From the NCBI RefSeq assembly GCF_900605015.1, contig NZ_LR027573.1, forward strand, positions 375,995-439,994: DNA of 64,000 nucleotides, in the 5' to 3' direction. The position numbers and the translations under genes were made by a program. The DNA comes from Olsenella sp. Marseille-P4559. Lineage in GTDB: Bacteria; Actinomycetota; Coriobacteriia; Coriobacteriales; Atopobiaceae. Below are positions 17,547-26,214 of the stretch, piece after piece. Numbering within the stretch: the stretch's first letter is position 1; each line of letters starts with the position of its first letter. Under the pieces are notes generated by a model. It was not told the origin of the DNA. It ran no database searches and worked only from the letters and a program-made list of their open reading frames with translations.

Positions 17547-18465
17547 CGAGGTGGATCATGTGGTCGGGCGTGTCGGCGCACCATGCCTCGGTCTCCCACG
17601 CGAGGTCGCCGAGGTAGTCCTGCATGACCTTCCTGCTCGGGAAGCACGAGACGTAGGCGATCGGGTGTCCGCAGTCGCCGAACAGCTCGATGAGCTCGTT
17701 CTTCCTCGTGACGTCCACCGGGCCGTGCGTCGAGCACGCCTCCATGAGGTAGAGCCAGCCCTTGTCCTCGCGCCAAACGATGAGATCAGGCTCTTTGCCG
17801 CGCTCGAGCAGCTTGACCCCGATGCGTTCCAGCGTCTCGGCATCGACCGTCTCGTCGACCTTGCTCGTGTCGCCGACGTAGAGCACCTTCCCGCCCGGTG
17901 CGAAGCGCGGGCAAAACTCCTCGACCATCGCCTTGATGAGCATGTTCTGACCGCCCGCCGAGAGCTTGACCTCGGTGCCGTCCGGGAGCGTGACCGGCAC
18001 CTTCGCCATCTCGCGACGCTCGGAGCTGTACTCGACCCACGTGGTTATCCCCTCAAGGCAGATCTCGAGCTGGTCGGGATACCACGATGTCCCGCACCAT
18101 GTCACGAGGTCGAGCGTGTCGAACGTGAGCCGATAGTTCCACTTCGGGGAGTTGATCGGGCGCGTCGGGTCGTCCGCGTTCTCCTCGATGATGCCGACCT
18201 GCACGAACTGGTGCAGCGTGAACCGCCTGATCTTCTCACGCGTGTTCGGTTTGTACTCGACACCGAACGCCTCAGCGATCCGGTCCATGATCGTGCGTAT
18301 GCCGTACATCCCGTTCGTCGCGCTGCGCCAGTCGTCGCCGGGCTTGAGATGCGCGAGCGCGAGCAGCACCATCGCAGAGCGCTCGTTGCTGCGCTCGTCG
18401 TCCATACCGAGGTCGCGCAGCAGCTCGCGCGTGCCCTCGACGCTTACGGAAGGACCGATCGACAC
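17518..18465 (-). CDS. Type II restriction endonuclease, BsuBI/PstI family
   Basis: The 315-residue protein matches the size of BsuBI and PstI, isoschizomers that cut CTGCAG. The GTG start at 18465 is chosen because it gives that length and follows GGAGG; the longest frame (from 18603) only reads through the methylase. Family features are EPDLIVWREDKGWLYLMEA with the following THGPVDVTRK, forming the PD-(D/E)xK-like catalytic core, and the C-terminal FPSRKVMQDYL and HLDGGKFMGSY. It overlaps the methylase end by 22 bases, so the two are made together. The recognition sequence is inferred from the family only. Confidence 0.88.
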   Translation of the reverse strand: MSIGPSVSVEGTRELLRDLGMDDERSNERSAMVLLALAHLKPGDDWRSATNGMYGIRTIMDRIAEAFGVEYKPNTREKIRRFTLHQFVQVGIIEENADDPTRPINSPKWNYRLTFDTLDLVTWCGTSWYPDQLEICLEGITTWVEYSSERREMAKVPVTLPDGTEVKLSAGGQNMLIKAMVEEFCPRFAPGGKVLYVGDTSKVDETVDAETLERIGVKLLERGKEPDLIVWREDKGWLYLMEACSTHGPVDVTRKNELIELFGDCGHPIAYVSCFPSRKVMQDYLGDLAWETEAWCADTPDHMIHLDGGKFMGSY

Positions 18466-19841
18466 AGCCCGTCCACCTCCTCCTGCGTGAGGCCGAGCAA
18501 CCAGCGACCGCCCAGCTCGATCAATTGCCTCGCGCTCGGCACGGGCATCGCGTTCAGGTCGCTCGCGTTGACCTGCGTGCTGCCCGAGCGCGCCCGAAAC
18601 CACGCGTCAACCTCACTCGACGAGAGCCACAGCTCGAGGCCGCGCGCGAGCGCCGGGTCGAGCGGCACCGTCTTCCTCGGCGTGCCCGCGTGGACGTAGT
18701 TCAGATGGTTCTCGAGCGTTTGCGGCTCGCCGAGGTCGAGGACGTGCGCCTTCACGCGGCGTGACTCCTCCTTCGACGAGAACCGCTTCACGACAACGTA
18801 GCTGCCAGCGGGTATGAGCTGCTTGGCGAACCTCTCGCTCGAGCAGTCGATCCACTGGGGTTTGTAGCTGTCGACGGGGTGTGTGTAGCCCTCCGACGTG
18901 AAGTTCCACGCGTAGATGAGCCGGTTCAGCCCCGGCTCGTAGTCGCGTCGCAGCACGTCGCGCGAGCGGAAGTCCACGACCTTGCCCGTGCTCGCGCAGA
19001 GCCCGGACGCCTTGAGCGTCGCCATGCCGTCGAGCGGACCGCGTCCGGCGGGCGTCACGCGCACCGCGAGGTCGCCTCCTGTGTCCACGAGCTCGTCGAA
19101 CGGGTACTCGCGGACGACGGGCTCGCCGTCCTTCACCTGCGACTCCGACACGCGGACGGTCGGCGCCTGCGGCCGCTTCGAGAACCGTACGAGCATCGTC
19201 TCCTGCAGCACGTTCGTATCGGAGAAGATTTCGGTCCGCGAGCCGTAGACGTGCATCGCGTCGAACGAGCACGTGGACAGCGCCCATGCCCGGAACTGCT
19301 GGAAGTACTGCCCGTTCGTCCACGAGCGCGGCACGATTGCCACACACTCGCCGCCAGGCGCGAGGGCACACAGCGCGACCATCATGAACGCCGAGTACAG
19401 GTTTGGCGAGCGCGCCGGGAGACCTGCCTGCCGCACGTCTCCGGCGGCCATCTTCCTGTACGGCGGATTCAGGATAACCCGGTCGTAACCGGGCCCGATC
19501 GGTACTATGAGGGCGTCGCCGACCGCCACGCGATGGGGAATCTCGAGCTGCGACAGCTCGCCGTCGCAGATGCGGGCGAGCTCGGGGTCAAGCTCCACGC
19601 AGTCGACGTCGACCCGGCCGCCGTAGCGCTCGGCGAGTGCAACCGAGAGGATACCGGTCCCCGCACCGAGGTCGAGGCAGCGCAGCCTGCCGCCGTCCGC
19701 GTCGGAGAGCATCGAAGCGGCGAGGTGCGCTGTCTGGTACGGCGTGAGGTACTGCGAGTAATCTGAGCGCGCGGTGTCGCCGGTCGTCGCGACCACGTGC
19801 GACCTCGTCTCCTCCGCCATCAGCAACGCGCTCGCGACCAT
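18444..19841 (-). CDS. N6-adenine DNA methyltransferase of a BsuBI/PstI-type restriction-modification system
   Basis: A 465-residue methylase that would protect host sites from the adjacent nuclease. SAM motif I reads DLGAGTGILSVAL (about 57-69) and catalytic motif IV is NPPYRKM (about 126-132), in the I-then-IV order of gamma-class adenine methylases. The C-terminal half holds the target-recognition region and an Eco57I-like tail. The start at 19841 follows GAGGTGAT. Methylase first and nuclease second in one transcript is the usual safe order. The pair sits next to the displaced leuB tail, consistent with arrival on an island. Confidence 0.9.
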   Translation of the reverse strand: MVASALLMAEETRSHVVATTGDTARSDYSQYLTPYQTAHLAASMLSDADGGRLRCLDLGAGTGILSVALAERYGGRVDVDCVELDPELARICDGELSQLEIPHRVAVGDALIVPIGPGYDRVILNPPYRKMAAGDVRQAGLPARSPNLYSAFMMVALCALAPGGECVAIVPRSWTNGQYFQQFRAWALSTCSFDAMHVYGSRTEIFSDTNVLQETMLVRFSKRPQAPTVRVSESQVKDGEPVVREYPFDELVDTGGDLAVRVTPAGRGPLDGMATLKASGLCASTGKVVDFRSRDVLRRDYEPGLNRLIYAWNFTSEGYTHPVDSYKPQWIDCSSERFAKQLIPAGSYVVVKRFSSKEESRRVKAHVLDLGEPQTLENHLNYVHAGTPRKTVPLDPALARGLELWLSSSEVDAWFRARSGSTQVNASDLNAMPVPSARQLIELGGRWLLGLTQEEVDGLCRSVLP

Positions 19842-19980
19842 GCGATCACCTCGGTTTCGAAAATCATCGGTTTCCCTGCTCGGCGAACAGTCTACCGGAC
19901 CGTCCGGACATAAATTGAATCAAGCGTAAGAGTCCAGCGTAACAGCGGATTCCAGATTTACGTGGTCTGCGAACACACAG

Positions 19981-20027
19981 AAGCCCCGCCGCTCCTCGGC
20001 GCAAATCCGAGTGGACGACGGGGCTTT
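19981..20027. terminator. Stem-loop terminator-like structure
   Basis: Outer stem AAGCCCCG / CGGGGCTT with an inner CTCGG / CCGAG stem, followed on the plus strand by TTTG. On the minus strand it lies between the remnant gene at 20153 and the methylase, and may mark the end of the former. Confidence 0.6.
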
Positions 20028-20152
20028 GAAACACCGTCAGCGTCGCAGAAGGCTGCCTGAACCGCCCAATCCGGCTATATCCAATTGAGACGCGAAGCTT
20101 GCCTCAGCCCGCCTGAGTCTTCTGAAGACACGACGCCGGGCGTGAGCCCCTG

Positions 20153-20359
20153 TCACAACACGTTGTGATATTCCCAGCGATACAGCTTCGCGTCACGTTG
20201 CACGAACAGCTTACCGTACGTCGAACCCATCACATATGCCGTGCGCAACGTCCTCCGCGTGGGAGTTGAGGTTGGCGACACAACCATAGCAGCCGTCTCG
20301 AGGCAGTCTATCTCGTCACCAGCAACAAGGCACTTCTCGCCAAGGCAACGGTAGCCGTT
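20153..20359 (-). pseudogene. Remnant of an unrecognised gene
   Basis: A 68-codon open frame with coding-like composition ends ...YGKLFVQRDAKLYRWEYHNVL. The part from ATG 20287 is 44 residues. There is no ribosome site at any start and an in-frame stop lies just upstream, so it looks like the 3' part of a truncated gene. The family is not recognised. Confidence 0.35.
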
Positions 20360-20421
20360 TCAGCCCGCAGAGCCTCAGGCTGTCCTTAGGGCCTAGTGGC
20401 ACAACACGCATCATGTGCATT

Positions 20422-20450
20422 TTGAGGGACCCCAAGCCATACGCTATAGT
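20422..20450 (+). promoter_or_regulatory. Promoter of a putative small RNA
   Basis: TTGAGG (20422-20427), a 17-base spacer and TATAGT (20445-20450) make a good sigma-70-type promoter pointing away from any plus-strand gene. It is followed within 80 bases by a strong hairpin. Confidence 0.6.
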
Positions 20451-20456
20451 TCAGCC

Positions 20457-20533
20457 GATGTGCCCGATAAGCCATTGGGCGCATCCCTTCTTTTCCGTCG
20501 GTCGCCCACCCCCAATGGGCGGCCGACGGTTTA
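20457..20533 (+). ncRNA. Putative small RNA antisense in sequence to the yhfT translation start
   Basis: A transcript starting near 20457 would run ~77 nt to a 14-bp stem (CCGTCGGTCGCCCA with TGGGCGGCCGACGG, 20495-20529) followed by TTTA. Bases 20472-20498 equal the plus strand at 27546-27572 at 25 of 27 positions. The RNA could therefore pair with the yhfT mRNA from upstream of its Shine-Dalgarno through the ATG. Both differences would be G-U pairs. The region is also convergent with the end of the amidase gene. The alternative is a relic of a duplicated yhfT start: on the minus strand an ATG at 20475 opens a 29-codon frame. Confidence 0.5.
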
Positions 20534-20545
20534 CGTGACGCTGCC

Positions 20546-21613
20546 CTAGAACAGGTCTAGCGCCCGTGGCGGTTTCTGCCGGTCGTGAAAATAGCTTACA
20601 AGCATCTCTGGTAGCTGGATATGGGCCGCAAGCTCGTGCGCAAGGCGCACCGCCCCTCGCGCGGCCTCGACACCCGGACCGCAGGAAACGAGAAGCCCGC
20701 AGGCCAACTCGCCAGTCGGCACGCAGACCGCCGAGCCGCCCGCCATGTTCACGGACTTGCAGACCGCCTTGGAACGCACGTGTGCCACCATGTCAGGAGC
20801 CACGCCGCCAAAGCCGCGAGGGATGGTCTCGTCCGCCGAAAGCACGTCGATAGGCCCCTCAAACGTCACCACACAGGCTAGGGGTTCACGTTCCCACAGA
20901 GCACCCAGCTCGGGCACAGTGCGCTTTCGATCATAGACGTCGGAGAAGGCGTAATCGGAAGCAGCAGGCAGGCCAGCCTCAGTGAGAAACCCATCTACCT
21001 TCTTGCGCATGTCTTCTCCGCCGGGGAGCAGCGTCGAACCAGCGACGGGTGCCACCACCCGCGGCAACGCACCACCCGCAAGCGACTCCCCACAGGCAAG
21101 CTCTGCGGCTGAAATTACCAGTCCCAAGCCCCTCCTGATGAATCCCACACCGCCTCGAAACACAAGCCCGTCCGTCGAACGCCCCTCGCCCGTTGTCAGA
21201 AGCCCCAGCCCCTTTCCCATGACGGCAAAAAGGTTTGTTGCCAGCGCCGGGGCAAGCACGCTCCCGCCGCCGTCGGTCCCTATGCAAACGTCGTTTACCC
21301 CCTTCAACACGTTTATCGGGCCACCACTGGTAGACCCCGTCATCGCCCTGTAGGTCAGCGGGTTCACGAGCTCCGTATCCACACTTCGTCCAAGGTCGGC
21401 CTTGTGGTCAACGGTGAGCACGAGCCAATCGGGCGACAGGAGAAAACGGTCGAGAAGCTCTTGGGGCAGCCCAGCATCATCTTTTACGCCAAGGCACGAG
21501 AAGCCCTCGCACTTGTGCGATGCCTCTTCACGCGCATGCGGGTTTATCGCCACGACGGAGCGACCGAGGGCGCGGCCCGCCACCACGAGCCGGTCCTCGA
21601 GGGAAAGCGTCAT
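20546..21613 (-). CDS. Amidase-signature-like protein, last gene of the yhf operon
   Basis: A 355-residue protein. ATG 21613 lies two bases after the yhfW stop, favoured over an upstream start inside yhfW. It resembles amidase-signature enzymes: GVKDDAGLP could supply the catalytic Lys, and GSTSGGPINVLKGVNDV and GTDGGGSVLAPA match the Gly/Ser-rich signature with the cis-Ser and nucleophilic Ser. It is shorter than typical amidases (450-500), so a divergent or minimal form. The genes around it suggest it hydrolyses an amide intermediate of the unknown yhf pathway. The E. coli yhf operon lacks this member. Confidence 0.7.
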   Translation of the reverse strand: MTLSLEDRLVVAGRALGRSVVAINPHAREEASHKCEGFSCLGVKDDAGLPQELLDRFLLSPDWLVLTVDHKADLGRSVDTELVNPLTYRAMTGSTSGGPINVLKGVNDVCIGTDGGGSVLAPALATNLFAVMGKGLGLLTTGEGRSTDGLVFRGGVGFIRRGLGLVISAAELACGESLAGGALPRVVAPVAGSTLLPGGEDMRKKVDGFLTEAGLPAASDYAFSDVYDRKRTVPELGALWEREPLACVVTFEGPIDVLSADETIPRGFGGVAPDMVAHVRSKAVCKSVNMAGGSAVCVPTGELACGLLVSCGPGVEAARGAVRLAHELAAHIQLPEMLVSYFHDRQKPPRALDLF

Positions 21614-21615
21614 CC

Positions 21616-22842
21616 CTAACCCCTGATCTGCGGCCAGAAGCTCGTGCCGTTCTCCGGCGAAGGACACCCAAAGTAGTCCGCAACCGTGGCGCCCACATCA
21701 GAGAGCGTGGCGCGCGTCCCGATGCAGCCCACCGGTGCCCCTTCGTGCGAGATAAGGAGAGGCACGTACTCGCGGGTGTGGTGCGGGTGCCCAATGGTGG
21801 GGTCGTTTCCGTGGTCTGCTTGGACCACAAGGACGTCCTCAGGTGCCAGCGATGCGCGAATCTGCCCGATGATGCCGTCAGCAATCGTGAGCTTCTCGGC
21901 GTAACCAGCAACGTTCTCACGATGTCCCATGAGGTCGGTCTCCTGCACGTTGGTGCAGATGAAGCCGCTGCCCGGCTGCCTGACCAGCTCCAGAGTTCGC
22001 GTCAGCACCTCAGCGGTATCAACAATGGACTCCGATTCGCCAAAGCGATTGGCGCAGACGTCTGCCACCTTGCCCAGAAGGCGCACGTCAACGCCATGCT
22101 CCCCCAAGATGTAGGGCACCTGGACCTTCTCGTCGACGCCATAGCCCATATGGATGCAGTGATAGTCATCGTTATAGACGCCAGAAGCAGGCGCGTTCAC
22201 GCCAATGAAGTCATCGTGCTCCTCGACGGCGGCAAGCAGATTGTCGAGGTGGACGCTGCGCCCGCCAAAGGTGATGACGCGCGGGGTCTTTGCGATGCCG
22301 CGAACAATGCGACCAATCCTGAGTTCTGTATCAAAATCCAGGTCGTCGATTGCGGCGGTCACATTGAAGGCCTGGCCAGGGTCACACTCGACATTGTCCG
22401 CCACGGTACAGGCATCATTGACAATGATGAAACGCATCCCGGATTTCTCGGACGTGTAAAAGCGCACCGAGAAGCCCTTCCCGGTCAACGCCTCGGCAAT
22501 TTCGTCAACTGCGACCTGAATAGGCTCGGTCAACGGCACCGGCGGCTTGGTTCCCATGATTTCCTGGTGCCCATAGAAGGTGTCTGCACCCTGATGCGTA
22601 AGGGTGCCGCGTCCCCAAGTGGCACCAGGCGAGAAGGGTAGGCCGGCAAACTCCTTGCCCGCCGCATTCGCCAAGCCAAGTTCGGCCAGGTTTGGCAACG
22701 CCAAGCCCGGCGTTCGCTCGAATATGTGGACGCAGGTATTGGCCCCAATGTCAGCCGGCCGGACCTCCGGAACATCGGGCATCTGCCCCACGCCAAAACC
22801 GTCCAGGACAATGACGACGAACTTTCCGCGCTTCTCCTGCAT
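21616..22842 (-). CDS. yhfW: YhfW-like phosphopentomutase/alkaline phosphatase-superfamily metalloenzyme
   Basis: A 408-residue protein related to phosphopentomutase DeoB. The N-terminal VVIVLDGFGVGQMPD gives the first metal Asp, NVQETDLMGHRENV and VQADHGNDPTIGHPHHTRE supply the distal Asp/His ligands of the two-metal site, and HQGADTFYGHQEIMG lies in the cap. It may move or remove a phosphate on a pentose-like or related substrate. It lies between the alanine-racemase-like yhfX and the amidase-like gene, separated from yhfX by 58 bases. ATG 22842 follows AAGGGGGA. Confidence 0.85.
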   Translation of the reverse strand: MQEKRGKFVVIVLDGFGVGQMPDVPEVRPADIGANTCVHIFERTPGLALPNLAELGLANAAGKEFAGLPFSPGATWGRGTLTHQGADTFYGHQEIMGTKPPVPLTEPIQVAVDEIAEALTGKGFSVRFYTSEKSGMRFIIVNDACTVADNVECDPGQAFNVTAAIDDLDFDTELRIGRIVRGIAKTPRVITFGGRSVHLDNLLAAVEEHDDFIGVNAPASGVYNDDYHCIHMGYGVDEKVQVPYILGEHGVDVRLLGKVADVCANRFGESESIVDTAEVLTRTLELVRQPGSGFICTNVQETDLMGHRENVAGYAEKLTIADGIIGQIRASLAPEDVLVVQADHGNDPTIGHPHHTREYVPLLISHEGAPVGCIGTRATLSDVGATVADYFGCPSPENGTSFWPQIRG

Positions 22843-22900
22843 GAGAGTCCCCCTTCAATGAAATGGCTCCCCCGCTGATAACAAGGGAGCTCATGGCGAA

Positions 22901-24061
22901 CTATCTGACACGACGCCCCTGGGTGTCGAAGATGCCCTCCAGGCACGGCTTTCCCTCCGAGATGCCCGAGACCACCGCAACCTCGCTTCTGGTAACAAAG
23001 AGCTGCGTCCTGAAGCACATGAGGACCGGTTCTCCAACAGGCAGACAGCGCGAAAGCTCGAAGTGGTAGTCGATGCTCTCGTCAGTGGGCGGGGTGACCT
23101 CTACACGGCATGCGGAGTCAATCGAGCTTCCAACTAAGGCGCTTCGCAGGTGCCCACGGCGATAGTGCCCGCCGCCGTAGCAGTAGGAGACGTTAGCTAG
23201 GCCATGGCTGATTTCGCTCACATACACGTAAGCGACCCCCTCGGGCTCGCCGGGATGTGCGACGTGATATGGCGTAGTGCCAGAAAGTCCGTGTCCAGGC
23301 TCCATGTGGGTGCCGCCCAAAGCGGCCACGATAGGCACAGCGTGAGCGCAGCTTGCGGACGGCATGTTGAGCTGGAGCCCATCGTAGCCGCGTGCCTTCA
23401 GCAGCTCCGCTGCCTCGCGAACGGTTTGCGCGTTGGGCTGAGGCTCAAGCTCGCCGCTCTCTTCAGAGAACAGCAGGCACGGGAAGGAGCAGACGCCAGC
23501 AATTCGAACGCCGGCAACCTTCTCCAGGGCATCAACCACCCTTCCAAGCCCGTCGAGGGCAAAACCACCATACTGCCCCGAATAGAGGGTGTCGTCTTTG
23601 CCAAGGACGCGCAGCATGATGGGCTGCACGAAACCCTGCCGCTCGGCCTCGGCTCCGACTTCCGCAGCCTTCTCAACGGAATAGACGGTCATGATCTCGG
23701 GGCGTGCGGCCAGAATGCGCCCGAGCGCCGCATGCGGCGTCTGGACGAGATGGCCGACATTTCCCAGGGGAACCCCCGCCTCGGCCATCACCAAGGCCTC
23801 GCGGAAGTCCACGCACACGGCACCCGAGAGCCCCAGCTCCGCAAGACGCTGCCCAAGGAGCGGGTTTCTCCCCAGCTGCTTGAGCATGAAGTAGAGCGAG
23901 ATGCCCGCCCCATCTGCGGCAGCCTTCATGATGGCCGCATTCCTGCAAACCATGTCAAGATCAATGAGGTAGGTGTCGGGAAGAATCTTGCCATCCGCCT
24001 CCCAAGCGAGTGCGAGCTCAGCTAAGGGACGATTTGTCTCAACCAGCCTGTCAAGAAACAT
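22901..24061 (-). CDS. yhfX: YhfX-like PLP-dependent alanine racemase-fold protein
   Basis: A 386-residue protein with an alanine racemase N-terminal barrel. DTYLIDLDMVCRNA (about 29-42) is followed by the presumed PLP lysine in YFMLKQLGRNP (about K61). It ends with a beta-rich domain (ELSRCLPVGEPVLMCFRTQLF). The fold suggests racemisation or decarboxylation of an amino acid, but the reaction of YhfX is not known. It follows yhfS by eight bases on the same strand. ATG 24061 is preceded by AGGGGCG. Confidence 0.85.
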   Translation of the reverse strand: MFLDRLVETNRPLAELALAWEADGKILPDTYLIDLDMVCRNAAIMKAAADGAGISLYFMLKQLGRNPLLGQRLAELGLSGAVCVDFREALVMAEAGVPLGNVGHLVQTPHAALGRILAARPEIMTVYSVEKAAEVGAEAERQGFVQPIMLRVLGKDDTLYSGQYGGFALDGLGRVVDALEKVAGVRIAGVCSFPCLLFSEESGELEPQPNAQTVREAAELLKARGYDGLQLNMPSASCAHAVPIVAALGGTHMEPGHGLSGTTPYHVAHPGEPEGVAYVYVSEISHGLANVSYCYGGGHYRRGHLRSALVGSSIDSACRVEVTPPTDESIDYHFELSRCLPVGEPVLMCFRTQLFVTRSEVAVVSGISEGKPCLEGIFDTQGRRVR

Positions 24062-24069
24062 GGACGCCC

Positions 24070-25176
24070 CTAACCTGCATAGACCGCGGCAAGAAGCTCG
24101 CGGAGAATGCGGATGACGGTATCCGGACCAGAACGCATGACGTTAATGCGAATCATTCGCCGCTGCCAAGCGGGGTCCTTGGCGCGAAACGTCGCGCTGA
24201 TTCGATAGAACATGGGTACGAACTCATAGCGACTCTCGCAGCCCACAGGATGGGGTGCCGCACCATGGGAGGGCGCCAACGCCAGAACTTCATCAGCCAC
24301 GTCCTCGTCAAACTCCACGAGCACCGCCTTGCTCTCGGCATTCGCCACATACGCAGCGCGCACATGCTCGAGCTCGCCATCGTTCAAGCGTCGGGCCACC
24401 TCATGACATGTGGCGCCAGTAATGGAGAGCGCCACCGGAGCATAGACCAGGCCGCGCAACGCCTCCACGGCCTCATGGCCCTGAACCTGCGATCCGCCGG
24501 AGTACTGCATGCTGCGGATTTTCTCGACGAGCTCCTTCTTACCAAGAACCACGCCGACGCCTTCAGGACCCAAGACCTTGAAGCACGAGAAGGTGGCAAG
24601 GTCAGCCCCAAGCTGATTGCCAATAGCCATGACCTTTGTGGCGGCGTAGTTGTCATCCGTCACGATGGGCGCGTCCCCCAACGCAGCACGAACTTGCCCG
24701 ATGACATGACCGAGCTCATAGGAGTCATCTGGCTTCTGACGCGAATGCTGAATCAAAACACCAGCGATCTGCTGCCTGTGGCCGGCGCAAACGGCAGCTA
24801 TCGAGGAGTCATCATTGAAATCAGCCATTACGGTCTTGCAGCCCATGGTGTCCAGAGTCACCTGCGTGGTCGGATACACGGGAGCGTCATGGACCAGAAC
24901 CGTAGCTCCCGGCTCAACGCAGGCTACAATAGCCCAACGAAGCGCCCCAGTACCGGCACCGCGCACGAGCACGGCATCCTCGGCATCAAAGACCTCGGCG
25001 AAGACACGCTCGACCCGAATGGTCTGGAGCGGTCGGTTGGTGCCCTTGTGGACTCCCAGGTCCCCAAGGTCCAGCAGCTCCTCGCCCGTAAACGCGCGCG
25101 ACGTCGCATCCACAACCTTGAACTGCAAATCCCGTGCCTCCTCAAAGGTGCGGGAGTAGAGCGGATAGGTCTTCAT
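24070..25176 (-). CDS. yhfS: YhfS-like PLP-dependent aminotransferase/lyase
   Basis: A fold-type I PLP enzyme of 368 residues. The Schiff-base lysine lies in ATFSCFKVLGPEGVG (about 203-217) and the PLP-binding Asp-Asp in IVTDDNYAATKV (about 174-185), with RGAGTGALRWA as the phosphate cup. It is related to SelA/threonine-aldolase-like proteins of the YhfS family, whose substrate is unknown. Its ATG overlaps the stop codon of php (ATGA), so the two are translationally coupled. Confidence 0.86.
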   Translation of the reverse strand: MKTYPLYSRTFEEARDLQFKVVDATSRAFTGEELLDLGDLGVHKGTNRPLQTIRVERVFAEVFDAEDAVLVRGAGTGALRWAIVACVEPGATVLVHDAPVYPTTQVTLDTMGCKTVMADFNDDSSIAAVCAGHRQQIAGVLIQHSRQKPDDSYELGHVIGQVRAALGDAPIVTDDNYAATKVMAIGNQLGADLATFSCFKVLGPEGVGVVLGKKELVEKIRSMQYSGGSQVQGHEAVEALRGLVYAPVALSITGATCHEVARRLNDGELEHVRAAYVANAESKAVLVEFDEDVADEVLALAPSHGAAPHPVGCESRYEFVPMFYRISATFRAKDPAWQRRMIRINVMRSGPDTVIRILRELLAAVYAG

Positions 25177-26093
25177 CGCAGACCACCCTCGATGTCGAAG
25201 ATGCGAGCAGGGTTGCTCACCATCATTGTGTCAATGTCATCTTCGGGAAGGCCCGCCTCGCGCGCCATGGGGAGCACGCGGTCGATGACGGCGGTATAGC
25301 CAAACCCGCCCTTTCCGTGCATGTAGGACTGACGCGAGATGTCCGTTGACAGTACGATCTGCCCAGCAAAGCCCTCTGCGGCGAGCACGGCAAGATTCTG
25401 GGCACGCCTCTCGTCGGCAAGGTAGGCAACCTTGCCGCAGGTGTCAAACCCAATGTTCACGCCGCGCGCCAAGACGCGACGGTAGTAGTCAAGATCGTCG
25501 GCAAGGTCAAGGTGGCCGAGAATGACTTTCTCGGGCTTCATACCTGCCCCAAGCAACAAATCGGCCTGCTCGGGAGCCATGCACCCAAGCTGGCAATGAG
25601 TGGTCACGGCGCAGCCGACCTCGGAGGCAACGTGAGCTGCGGCAACCATGACTTTGGTCTCCGACTCCGTTATCTCGGTCTTCTCGCCTGCGACTTCGCC
25701 AATGACGCCCGGATTGACGTCAGTGCCGTCGATTCCTTCGGCGAATTCACGGCGAAAGGTATCCTCGATTTTTGAGACCGGAGCTTCCTTGAGCCATGCA
25801 GGATGGTATTTCTCCAGGTAAAAGCCAGTAGAGCAGATAATATTGAGTCCGCTTGCACGTGAAATCTCAACAAGCGCACTCGCATTGCGGCCCATATCTA
25901 TGCAGCTGACCTCAACCACACTGTCCACGCCGGCGGCATGCAGGCGCCCCATCTCGGAGCGGACAAGCGGGGAGTCGGTGAAGATGGAGTCCTCGTCGCC
26001 ACGAACGCTGCCGAGATCCACGGAGAGATGTTCGTGAGCCATCGTAACGCCGAGCTTTGAGGCCTCAATGGGGCCGAGTACGGTCTGAATCAT
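25173..26093 (-). CDS. php: Phosphotriesterase homology protein (Php)
   Basis: A 306-residue amidohydrolase-superfamily enzyme. ATG 26093 follows GGAGGGGGAAGG; the longer frame from 26234 has no support. Binuclear metal ligands are HEH in TMAHEHLSVD (about 20-25), the Glu in GEVAGEKTE, His in TTHCQLG, His in ILGHLDLADD and Asp in LSTDISRQ. E. coli Php has the phosphotriesterase fold, but its natural substrate is not established and lactones or phosphorylated sugars are candidates. It lies after yhfT with two stem-loops between them. Confidence 0.9.
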   Translation of the reverse strand: MIQTVLGPIEASKLGVTMAHEHLSVDLGSVRGDEDSIFTDSPLVRSEMGRLHAAGVDSVVEVSCIDMGRNASALVEISRASGLNIICSTGFYLEKYHPAWLKEAPVSKIEDTFRREFAEGIDGTDVNPGVIGEVAGEKTEITESETKVMVAAAHVASEVGCAVTTHCQLGCMAPEQADLLLGAGMKPEKVILGHLDLADDLDYYRRVLARGVNIGFDTCGKVAYLADERRAQNLAVLAAEGFAGQIVLSTDISRQSYMHGKGGFGYTAVIDRVLPMAREAGLPEDDIDTMMVSNPARIFDIEGGLR

Positions 26094-26117
26094 GCTTATG
26101 CCTTCCCCCTCCGACCT

Positions 26118-26194
26118 ACAAATAGCAGGCGAGAAGGACGTTGAGGGGGCTTCTCGCCCCGCAGAATCGGCCCACCGCCGAGAGAGGCGGCGGG
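26118..26194. other. Two consecutive stem-loops between yhfT and php
   Basis: A GCGAGAAG / CTTCTCGC pair encloses ~13 bases (from about 26133), and GGCCCaCCGCC / GGCGGcGGGCC (about 26167-26194) forms the second stem. Neither is followed by a T-run on the minus strand. They may protect or trim the yhfT 3' end and set different levels for membrane protein and enzymes within one transcript. Confidence 0.5.
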
Positions 26195-26214
26195 CCTCAG
26201 GACAAAAGGTGCGA

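Larger units (their letters stand above)
19842..20421. other. Gap between the R-M genes and the yhf operon
   Basis: It contains the R-M promoter region (AT-richer, about 19850-19960), a hairpin at 19981-20027 and a gene remnant at 20153-20359. I see no intact gene or integrase. Confidence 0.55.

Noticed and set aside
20386-20475. 29-codon minus-strand ORF starting at the yhfT-like ribosome site copy
   Set aside because: It has a good ribosome site, but the peptide has no yhfT similarity beyond the start and ends at once. Kept only as the alternative explanation for the putative small RNA.
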